Source of the DNA: 2-02-FULL-38-15 sp964645555
Lineage (GTDB): Bacteria; Patescibacteriota; Microgenomatia; Daviesbacterales; UBA10151
Direction: 5' to 3'
DNA length: 33,288 nt
NCBI GenBank assembly: GCA_964645555.1
Contig: CAZYBP010000006.1
Span: 1 to 33,288, forward strand
Under the pieces are notes generated by a model, which was not told the DNA's origin, did not search any database, and saw only the letters and a program-made list of their open reading frames with translations. A program made the position numbers and the translations under genes. Below, in pieces: positions 1 to 12,000 of this stretch. The stretch's first letter is position 1. Each line of letters begins with the position of its first letter.

Positions 1-1
1 T

Positions 2-3000
2 ACCTCCAGCACTGAAGCAGCCAGGTTTGACGGAAATGGTAATTTAGGCATTGGCACCACTTCCCCCGGAGGAAAATTTGTGGTGGCCTCAGGTAATACC
101 GGTATAGGCTTTACCTCTCCTTCTGCTAAACTGCACGTCCTGCAAACTGCAGCTGCTAATGCCTTAAGGGTAGATGATGTAGCAAATGACTCTACGCCAT
201 TTTTAATAGATGCTGATGGTAATGTTGGTATAGCAAATTCTGCTCCATCTTATACATTAGATGTAATAGGTACAGGCAGACTATCTTCTAATTTGGCTGT
301 TGGCGGAGCCGGCTTAATAGGCTTTACTACCACCTCTGCAGCCCTAGCACCCACCAATGGCCTGGCTGTTTCAGGTAATGTAGGAATAGGTACTACTACT
401 GCAGACTATAACTTATCTGTAATAGGTACTGGAAATATTACCGGTAATGTGGGGATAGGTACATCTTTAACTGTAACATCTTCTTCACTACTTGATTCTT
501 TACAAGTTACAAAAAGTATATCTGGTGCAACACTGGGAATATCCGGTGATACTTCCTTAACAGGTAATGTAGGGATTGGGAATAGTTTGGTAGTTTCCTC
601 ACTAGCTAATCTGGCTAATTTAAATGTTACAGGTAATACTACCTTAAATACATTAGAAGTATCCGGAGCTACTAATTTATCAGGTAATCTAACTACCTCG
701 GGAGTATTTCTGGCATCAAATGGCACAGCTTCAGCTCCTGCATATTCATTTAGTAATGATCCTGATTCAGGATTAAGAAGGATTGGTGCTAACTTAATTG
801 CATTAACCACAAATGGAGATGGATCATTACAATCAGGAACAACAATTAATGGATTATCGATTAATTCTAATGGAAATGTCGGGATTGGGACAACTAATCC
901 TGCTGCTCTCCTCACCGTTACCAATGGTGCAATTTTAGCCACCGGTACCACTGGTGCTACTCCTACATCAGGTGCAGGCACAAGATTAATGTGGATACCA
1001 GCAAAAGGTGCCTTTAGGGCTGGGGCTGTAACTGGTACTGCTTGGGATGATTCTAATATAGGCACAAACTCTATCGCCCTTGGATTAAACAACACCGCTA
1101 GTGCCACAGGTTCTTTTGCGGCAGGAAGCAGCAATACTGCATCATATCTAAATGCTGTAGCTCTAGGGTCTGGCAACACTGCCTCTCAAGAGGGGGCTTT
1201 TGCTGCTGGATATTCAAATACTGCAAGTGGCCTTGGGTCAGTAGCTTTAGGTGAAGGAAGCACAGCTAGCGCTCAAGATGCTATTGCAATTGGAAGAATT
1301 GCTCAAGCCACAGGAGCTTATTCAGTAGCCTTAGGAAGACAATCAACTGCGAGCGGAACTGATTCATTTGCGGTTGGAAGATATACAACAGCTGGGAGTG
1401 CTGATAATACCTTTGTTTTAGGTTTAGGTATAAGCGGTGCCAATCCTCTGACAAATAACACTACTCAATCCTTAATGATTGGCTTTAATTCAAATATCCC
1501 AACAGTTTTTGTAGGACCAGGATCAGGAATCGGCACGGTTGGTAAGATGGGTGTAGGGACTGCCTCACCTACTAATTTATTCCATGTTTCAGGTGGGAAT
1601 GTAGGTATAGGAGTAACTACAGCTATATCTACCTTGGCTGTTAATGGTAACTCTACTATTGGCTGGGGATTAACAGGGGTGGCAGGACCAACAAATGGCT
1701 TAGGGGTATTAGGTAATGTAGGAGTAGGTACAACTACAGCTGATTATAACTTAAGTGTAATAGGTACAGGTAATTTTACAGGTAATGTAGGAATTGGTGG
1801 ATCACTCACAGTTTCATCTTTATCTACATTCTCAGGTAATTTAGTTCCTTCTGTAGATGACACCTATGATCTGGGAAGTGATAGTTTGAGATGGAAAGAT
1901 GCATATCTGGGACCAGGAACATTACATATTGGTACCTCTTCCTCTGATGAATATACCTTATCATATGATACAACCTCAAACTCTTTAGGCTTTAATGTTA
2001 ATGGATCTGGGACAAATGAAGTAGTATTTGATAGTAATGGTAATGTCGGAATTGGTTTCACTACTCCTTCTGTTTTACTGGATGTATATGGTACTTCTCA
2101 ACTTAGAGGTTCCTCTACTACTGTAGGCTTAACAGTAACCGGAGCTGGAAATATTGGTATTGGATTAACTGCCCCATCCCAAGCTTTTCAAATAGGTTCT
2201 GGGGCACAAGCTTTAGTATATAACTCAACTTTAGGATATTTAGGTATAGGTATTACTTCCCCATCCAATAAATTAGAAGTATATGGAGGCACTGCTCAGA
2301 TTACTGATACTTCAGAAATTGATGGTACAGGAGCAGATGGAGCATGTAGTATAGATAATGGAACAACAGTTACACTTGATGCAGCATCTTCTAATACTTG
2401 TGTAAGCAGGGCAAACGCTGATGCAGTAAACTTTAGTATCACCTCTACCTTATCATCCGGAGCATCTACTATTAATTTAGGTGCTACCCCAACAGGACTT
2501 GCAGCTGGAGATGAAATATTAATCATTAATTTAAGGGATCCAAATAATTTAGATGCTACATATTATGGATATGTTGTAGAGTCTACTGCTACCTCAGGAG
2601 ATGCTACCACTTTAACAGATACTACCCAATCCTGGACTACTAATGCTTATGCTAATATGACCGTAGCTATTACCTCAGGAACCGGAATAGGCCAACAAAG
2701 AACTATTTCCTCAAATGATGCAACTTCCTTAACGGTATCTTCCTCTTGGACAACTAATCCTGACTCCACTTCGGTGTATAAAATCTTAGATCCAAATGAT
2801 TGGGCTAATAACATCAATCAAATTAAAGTAGGTCAATATGAGACACACTATATCACCTCTATCTCAGGAAATGTTCTAACTTTAGATAAACCATTAACCA
2901 ATACCTATGATGGATCAACTGGCAAATATACCATCATGATCCAAAGAATCCCTAATTACTCCTCTGTAACTGTCAGCGGAACAATGACAATCTCTGCCTT

Positions 3001-6000
3001 CTCTACCTCTACTGGCAAAGGAGGAGTTCTATTCTTTAGGTCTAATGGAGCAGTAACTGTTAACTCTGGAGGAAGCATCAATGCCAACGGAGTAGGTTAT
3101 GCAGGAGGAACAGCCAATGGTGGTGGAGGTGCTACCTATAACGGCACCGGAGGAGCAGGTGGGGCAACTAGTAGCGATGGCGCTGCTGGTCAAGGTGGTG
3201 GAGGTGGAAACGGATCTGACTTTGTTGCTCCTTTGGCGGTCGGTGGGGCAGGAACTATTGGTGGAGCTGGTGGTGGTGGTGGAAATGAAACTAGAGATCC
3301 GGGTGGTGGTGGAGGTGGAGGTTACGGAGGGGTAGGTAGTGGAGGAAAAGCTTACAGCCAGAGTAGCCATCCAAATAACGGCTCAGATGGCAGTGGAAAT
3401 ATAGGAGGAAATGGTGGTTACAGTAATGGTTCTTCAAACAACGGAGGAAATGGTGGTGGAGGTGGTGGAGGTGGTAGTTATGGAGCAGCAGATCTTTCTC
3501 ACCTTTACTTAGGAACTGGTGGTGGTGGTGGTGGAGGTGGTACTAGTAATGTCGGAGGTACTGGTGGTGCAGGAGGAGGAATCTTGTTTGTCGGTGCTAC
3601 ATCAATTACTGTAAACGGAACAGTCAGTGCTAATGGAAGTAATGGTTCAAATAAACAATCAGGCTGGGGAGCTGGTGGTGGAGGTGGTTCCGGAGGATCA
3701 ATTCATATTAGAACCTCAACTGCTAATTTAGGCTCATCTCTAGTTACGGCCACAGGAGGCACAGGAGGAACTGGAGGAGAATCAACCGGGGGTACAAATA
3801 ATGGTGGTGCAGCAGGTAATGGAAGAGTAAGGGTGGATTCCCTTTCGGTATCCGGTGCTTCCTCTCCTACAATAGGCTATAGTGGTTCCTTATCTCCCTC
3901 ATTATTAATTAATAGATCCGCTAGTTTCGGTGACCTATTGGGTCTGCAATACGCAGGCGTTGATAAGTTTAGAGTTGACACCTTAGGTAATATGATTGTG
4001 GCCGGTAACGTGGGAATTGGGACAAGTCTTCCTACTCAGGCACTCCAAGTAAATACTTCAAACTCAAATCCATTTGTAGTTACCTCTGCAGGTAATGTTG
4101 GTATAGGTAATTCAGTACCAACCGCTGCTTTGGATATCCTTAGTTCTGCTACTACCACCAATGTTTTGAATCTATCCGCTACATCCCTAACCTCGGGCAA
4201 TTTTATAAACATGAAGTCAGTTAGTAATAGAAATGCTTTTACCTTTAGTGATTCTGATCAAACTATAGCAGGGCAGGTAGATCAAGTCACTTCCGGCATG
4301 ACTAATGCAAACGATGTATTTGTATATGACACAACCAAAGATTGGGATGGTGGCAAATGGAGATATGACGATCGTGCTAAAACCAGTTCCTGGTATAACG
4401 AAACTATAGATAATACAGGCGCTGCTTGTACTAATGACACTGATGACAGATGTGGTAGAAGAGAGTTTCCGGAAAAAGCCATTATTGTAGCAACTAATAC
4501 TGATGTTTATATTTTCGATGCCAAAGACAATACTCAGTGGATGAATTTTGATGAAGGATCAAACTATGCCATACCATCAACTGACCACAAAGCAGTCTAT
4601 GCTTTAAACGGCAGACTCTATATTGCTGGTTCGGTAGGCCTAGCAGTAATTGATTTTACTCAGGATCGGGCAGAAATATACAATGCTAGTGGTTTATATG
4701 CTAGAGTAGGAACCTTAGATGGAAGAAATACTACTACTGAGATTGTACTAGTTAATGCTAGCCCTACAAGTTTAACTACACTTCGCGATGTTCATGTTAG
4801 GGCTATAAACGGCAAAACATATATAGCTGAAGCTGGAAATACAGCTGTTACTGTTATTGATGAAACCGCAAGCACGTCAAAAGACTATTCTGATGTAACA
4901 AGTGATAGCTATACTAATGCTTGGCTGGATGGAGAAGGTAATTTATGGGCACTCAATACCACCTCAGACCAACTGGAAAAATGGAATAAAGTTATAGATG
5001 ATACAACAGATGAAACAAATGGTACTCCAGACAACACCTGGGATGAAACTACTACCCCTGCCCTGTGGAGCTCTACTCCAAACTTCTCTACTACAGCTCC
5101 TGATACTTTAGTAGGAACAGACGGCACCTCAACTGTAGATGGCAGATCACCCACTCTATATATTGGCCACAGCCTTGGGTTAACAGTCTTAAATACTAAA
5201 TCCGGAGATGAGACAAATAGCTCTGCCAAATATTACACTTCCTCTCAAATAACTGAAGAGATGACAGGAGATATCCGGAGTATGTGGTCAATGAATGAAA
5301 CTGCATCTTTAACTACTTCTGGTACAGACATAGCAGATAAATCTATCCAGGCTAATAAATTAATGACCATGGACGGGGCAGATGCAAACGATATCACCTC
5401 TGCTTCAGGTGCTGTCAGAGGTACGGGATTAACATTGGACGGTACAGATGATTACCTTTGTTCTGATACTGATGACGATACTACTTGTGATGACAATGCT
5501 GATTTTGATTTTGCCGCCTCTGATAACTTCACTATCGGAGCCTGGTTTAAGCATGACACTATTGCTGCCCAGCAAAATATAATTTCTAAAGGTGACGGGA
5601 CAGTATCAGGCTATGCCATTTATATGGATGCCTCAGGCGATATGTGTTTTGGGGTAGATGACGATGCTACCTTTACACCGGACGACGCTCCCTGTTCTAC
5701 CTCAGGTACCGATTATGATGATAACCAATGGCATCAAGTGGTGGCGGTTAAAAACGGCGCAACAGCTGCAACTATTTTTGTTGACGGGGTGCGTGTAGGA
5801 CGGGATGCCAGTATAGCAGCTACCGGAACTTTGGCAAACAGCGGAGCACTTAGGATAGGAACAAACTTAGGTGCAACCGGAAATTTCTGGACAGGATCTG
5901 TGGATGATGTCTTTGTTACAGCAGAAGCCTTAAGTGCTTCTCAAATAAGAAGCCTGTATGAGGCTGGCAGACGGGCCGCTAACAATCATACAGCTGGCAG

Positions 6001-9000
6001 GATTGATGCTGATTCACTCTCTGCTGATTCTTATCAACAACTAGTGGGCAGCGTTAATCTAGTCCAAGCTATAGAAGTTGATGATTCAAAAGAATTTTTA
6101 TATGTTGGAACCCGTGATAGTAGTACTAATACCGGAGCCTTGACAGTTTTAGGGGTAAAATCTGATTCAGTAGTAGACTTTTATTCTAATGCTAACTCTA
6201 ATAAAGCGGTAGATACTGGTACTGCAGGATCTGCCTCGATTGCCGCTGCTGACCAAGACATCCTAGCCTTGGGTGTTTCAGGTACACCTACACATGCATA
6301 TAACTCAGGCTCTTCTGTCACAGATACATCCGGTACCTTGGCTATTATTTATGATGATGGTGGAACCGGAACTACTGGTAATGCCCTCTGGATGGAGTCT
6401 TCCGGTTACTCTCTCTATTCTACCTTGACCAATCTCACTTCACCTGAGCTAGTTAAAAATGACTTGCTGGCTACCAATACTCTAAGGGTAACTGCCCAGG
6501 ATCTAAACCAAAGAACTAGTAGCACTGTCACTAATACTGATATTAATAACACAGTTTTTGAAGTTAATGCTAAACCTGCAACTGGCGGAAACCTTCTTAA
6601 GCTTACTCTTAATGGAGACTCTGTAGGAAATGTTAACCCCTTAACTATTCAGCAAGATCAAAGAAATATGCTGGCTTTAAATGACCGGGATTTAACTTTG
6701 GGTGGACATACTGACTTAATTACTCAATCAGGCATCACCAATGTCTTTGTTTATGATACCAGTAAGGATACTGACGGCGGAAGGTGGACAGATGATGAAA
6801 GAGCCAGAGCCTCCTCTTGGTATAACGAAACTATCGATAATACTTCCCCAAACTGCGTTAAAGATACAGATGATAGATGCGGGCAAAGAGCTTTCCCTAA
6901 AAAAGCTATACTAGTTGCTACTACTACCAAACTATATATTTATGATGCAAAGGATAACACTCTTTGGATGGATTTTAGAAAAGGCTCGGGTGCTACCGAG
7001 CAGATGATTGGCCCAACCACCAATTCCTCTGGAAGAGCTATCTATGCCTTAAACGGAAAAATCTATTACGGCAATAATGGCACTGTTGGCGGATTATATG
7101 TAATTGATTTCAAGACTGAGCGGGCTAAAAAATATAATGCTACCAATGATTATTATGGAGACAAAAATATTGGGAGTAGAAACTCAACTGTTACTTGGAC
7201 TGCTGACGTCTCCTCCCCTCTTGTTAATACTGTTGTTAACGATGTCCATACCCAAATAGTTAATGGTAAGACTTATGTGGCTGTAGGCACTGATGCCGGC
7301 ACTTCGGTTATTAACGAGACTGACAGCGTAGTTTATTCATATTCTGATGTTTCTAGTGATGATTCTAACGCTGTCTGGATAGATAAAAAAGGAGATTTAT
7401 GGGCCTTAAACGAAACGCAGTCACAACTGGAAAGATGGACCTCGGTAGTTACAGATAGTGCTTCAGAAACTGCCGGCACTCCTGATAATACCTGGGATGA
7501 AACTACTACCCCAGCTTTAACACCAGGGGCGGCTGCTCCAACTATTCAGGTAGCGCCTGATGATCTTTATGTAACTGAGGGAACTTCTACTGTTGATGGT
7601 AAATCCCCTACTGTCTATGTAGGATATACCCAAGCCTCAGTTACTGCTGCAGTATTAAATACTAAATCAGGAGATGAGACTAATGGCTCGATTAAATACT
7701 ACTCCAATGCCACCACCACAATTGGCGGCATGATTACTGAAGAGTTAATTGGAGATATCCGTAATATGATGCCATTTACCGATGTTGGCGACCCAGCTAT
7801 CAATACTACCCTAGGCACGTCCGACACCGATATCTCTACCAAAGGTAACGCCTGGACCACCATTGCCACTACTCCTACCAGATCTTCAGCTAGTGGTACT
7901 TCTCCCGGCGGAGTCCGCGGTTCTGCTTTGGATTTTGATGGCAGCGCAAGTTATATTTGTACCGGCACAACCGGGACTTGTGCAGATGATGCAGATTTGG
8001 ATTCCGGTGGCACTACTTGGTCTTTTGGCGGCTGGTTTAGACGAGATGCAGACGGCTCAGCTACAGAAGTAATTATGGGTAAATGGGGTGAAGCTGCTGC
8101 AGATCAGGCATATAAAATCCAACTGAGTTCAGGCGATCTAGTGCAATGTCTAACTAATACCTCAGCTAATAAAACCTCTGCCTCAACAGCTACCTATACA
8201 GATACTACTGATTTTCACCAGGTAGTTTGTAGTTATGACGGGACAAGCCAGAGATTATATGTTGACGGAGTTTTAGTAGATACCGATGCCCAAACAGGCA
8301 ATATCACTAACTCATCAGTTGCAGCAACTATTGGGGCAGATTTGTCAGGCACCTCAAATGCTGCAGCCAACTTCTTTAATGGTGATATTGATGAAACATT
8401 TATTACTGCTGAAACTTTAACTGCTTCTCAGATTAAGCATATGTATCAAGTAGGACTAAGGGCTTTACAAAACCATGACACCTCAAATGACACAGACAGT
8501 GATGGAGCAACAGATAATGATACCCTGCAAAGCTTATATACTGTCACTTCTGCCACAGCTCTTAACTCCGTCCGAGCTGTTACAGTAGATGATTCTAACT
8601 CTTATCTATTTATTGGTAGTAACAACGGCAGTGATGCCGGAGGCATATCTGTGATTGGCTTAAACTCAGATACCAGGGAAGATGTTTATGCTTCTGACAA
8701 TGCTGCTACTGACAAAAATGACGATGATACCAATGATCCATTTACTGATGATGATTACGTTTCTATCTCTGTTTCTGGTAATGTTGGACCCTCTGCACAA
8801 AGAGCTGGCAGGGCTTTAGGTGGAAGTATAGCGTTGGCAAATTCTGCTGAATTTTATGTTGAAACTAAAGATACTTCTTTACAAGAGTTCTTTGCCAATT
8901 CATATAATCCATTTGGTACAAACTTAAACCAATCCAATTTAGTGGTTGATTCTAAATTCTCCATTGTTAACCAGATTTCTTCCAAACTTGATGGTTTAAC

Positions 9001-12000
9001 TTTTGGCACAACTAATGATACCTACTTAGCAGAAGCTTTCCGAGTTGATAATTATGGCGGCTTCCTCTCAAGAAGCCTACTTAACTCTACCACCGCCATG
9101 CAGTTTCAGAATGCTTCTGGTCTGACAGCATTAAATATTGACACTACAAACCTAAGAGTAGGTATCGGCACAACTGGTCCAACAAATAAATTAGACATCA
9201 ATGGTGCTGTAGCTATTGGTTCCTATGCAGGCTCCACTACCACTACAGCGCCTTCTAATGGATTAATAGTTTCTGGAAATGTAGGAATTGGCACTAGTAT
9301 CCCATTATCAGTTTTAGACGTATCTGGTACTGTTCAACTTAGAGGAAGCTCTTCTACCTTAGGGTTAACAATCACTAGTGCAGGTAATATAGGGATAGGT
9401 TTCACTAATCCTTCACAGTTGTTCCAAATAGGGTCTGGAGCTTCCGCCTTGGTATATGTTGCTGCCGGTAATTTAGGTATCGGCACTACTTCACCTACTA
9501 ACTCCTTAGAAGTGTACGGAGGAACTACCAAACTAACTGATACTACTGATTTAGATGGAAATGGTTCTGATGGAGCATGTACTGTAGATGTCTCAACTAC
9601 AGTTACCCTGGATGCAGCATCTTCAAATACTTGTGTAAGCAGGGCAAACGCTGATGCAGTAAACTTTAGTATCACCTCTACCTTATCATCCGGAGCATCT
9701 ACTATTAATTTAGGTGCTACCCCAACAGGACTTGCAGCTGGAGATGAAATATTAATCATTAATTTAAGGGATCCAAATAATTTAGATGCTACATATTATG
9801 GATATGTTGTAGAGTCTACTGCTACCTCAGGAGATGCTACCACTTTAACAGATACTACCCAATCCTGGACTACTAATGCTTATGCTAATATGACCGTAGC
9901 CATCACCTCTGGTGCAGGAAAAGGCCAGCAAAGAACAATCTCATCAAATACAGGTACAGTTTTAACAGTCTCTTCTTCTTGGACTGAGAATCCAGATAAT
10001 ACTTCTCAATATAAAATCCTGGATCCAAATGCCTGGGCAAATAACATTAATAGTATCAAAGTGGGTCAATACGAAACACGTTTTATTACTTCAATCTCAG
10101 GAAATGTTCTAACTTTAGATAAACCATTAACCAATACCTATGATGGCTCAACTGGCAAATATACCATCATGGTACAAAGGATCCCTAATTACTCCTCAGT
10201 TACAGTAAATGGAACAATGACCATCGGAGCTTTCTCTACTTCTACTGGTAAAGGAGGCGTATTATTCTTTAGATCTACTGGAGTTGTAAATGTAAATTCC
10301 GGAGGATCAATCACAGCTACTGGTAAAGGGTATACTGGGGCAACAGTAAATTCTGGAACCAGCTGGGGAGGAGAAGGCGGTATTACGTATAACGGGACAG
10401 CAGGTAGAGGTACCAAATACAGTAATAACTCAGCAACAAGCGGACAAGGAGGTGGAGGTGGAACATACAGTAAATTATCAGCAGATAGAGGAAATCCAGG
10501 AGCGGGAACTATTGGTGGAGCTGGAGGTGGAGGTAATTTTGATAGTAATTACGGAGCTGGAGGCGGTGCTGGGTATGGAGGAGTTGGTTCAGGTGGTGCT
10601 ACCGATGGAGCAAATGGTAGTAACACTATTGGTGGAAATGGCGGAGGATTGACTGTTACAGGTTACGCTAATGGTGGAGGTGGAGGTGGAACATACGGAA
10701 CTACCAATCTTTCACGTCTGCTTTTGGGAAGCGGGGGTGGTGCTGGTGCTGAAACGACAACTGGTTTAGGAGACGGAGGGAATGGCGGAGGGATCGTGTT
10801 TATTTCAGCTTCAACAGTTACTAACAGTGGTTCAATTTCCAGTGATGGAGCTAACGGTGGTACCGTAACTCCCTCAAGCAACGGAAGCGGAGGCGGAGGC
10901 GGCTCCGGAGGGTCTATCTTAATCCGAGCAAGTTCGATGACTTTGGGCACTTCTTTGGTAAGTGCAAGTGCAGGATCAGGAGGAGGAGGAACTAAAACTG
11001 GCGGGGCAGGTGGAACAGGTAGAATAAGATTGGATTACGATACTGCCTCTGGCACAACTTCCCCCGCTGTAGGTTATATAGGTTCTTTATCCGCGCCTTC
11101 GCTACTAGTCAATAGAACCCACAGTACTGGTGATATACTTAGCTTACAATACATAGGAACAGAGAAATTTAAAGTAGATTCTTCAGGAAATATATTATCT
11201 GCCACAGGCTCTTTATGGAAACCATTGGTTGATTCAACCACTGCTTTAGGTATTGGTAATTCTGCAGGAACATCTTTTGTCAGTTTTGATACACAAAATA
11301 GTAGAGTAGGGATTGGTACAACTGGTCCAGGTTCTACCTTAACAGTTATTGGTAATGTGGGTATTGGTACATCAGCAGCAGGAGCATCCATTCAATCAAA
11401 TGGAGGGGCAATCTTTTGGCCTACTACTGCATCCCTTTCTCTGGCCTCAGGAACTAGTTTAGGTACATATGGCAATATTGGAGTAGGTACAACTACTGCA
11501 GACTATAATCTATCAGTAATAGGTACAGGTAATTTTACTGGTAATGTTGGAATTGGTGGGTCACTCACTGTTTCATCTTTGTCTACATTCTCAGGTAATT
11601 TAGTTCCTTCTGTAAATGATACCTATGATCTGGGAAGTGATAGTAAGAGATGGAAAGATGCATATTTAGGACCAGGAACACTGCACATTGGTACCTCTAA
11701 TACAGATGAATATACCCTATCATATGATACAACTTCAAATTATTTAGGCTTTAATGTTAATGGGTCTGGAAATGCTGAAGTAGTCATGGATTCCAATGGT
11801 AATTTGGGTGTTGGGACTATTACTCCTACTTCCCTTCTTCACCTTAAGGGAGCTGATCCTAAATTAACTTTAGAAGATTCAACAGGTGGACAAGTAGATT
11901 TTGATATCCAGGCTACCTCTTCTAAATTAATCTTTGTCCAAAATAATACTCCAAGACTTATGGGAGGATTTGATGATAATGGTAATTTAGGAATTGCGAC

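Noticed and set aside
80..82. GTG at 80 as the true start of the giant gene
   Set aside because: The frame is open and encodes the same GNLGIGTTSP repeat upstream to base 2, so the gene begins outside the window.
360..600. Regular spaced repeats that might be a CRISPR array
   Set aside because: The repeats are coding, degenerate at third positions, unevenly spaced and in frame (GNVGIG units).
406..1179. Long antisense frame (257 codons) under the giant gene, and similar ones at 9334-9759 and 13534-13884
   Set aside because: They mirror the repeats of the plus-strand gene; the translations are Pro/Val-rich shadows with no recognisable domain, promoter or start signal.
3099..3335. Alternative plus-strand frame across the glycine-rich block
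   Set aside because: It is a frame-shifted reading of gga/ggt repeats, giving Val/Glu low complexity.
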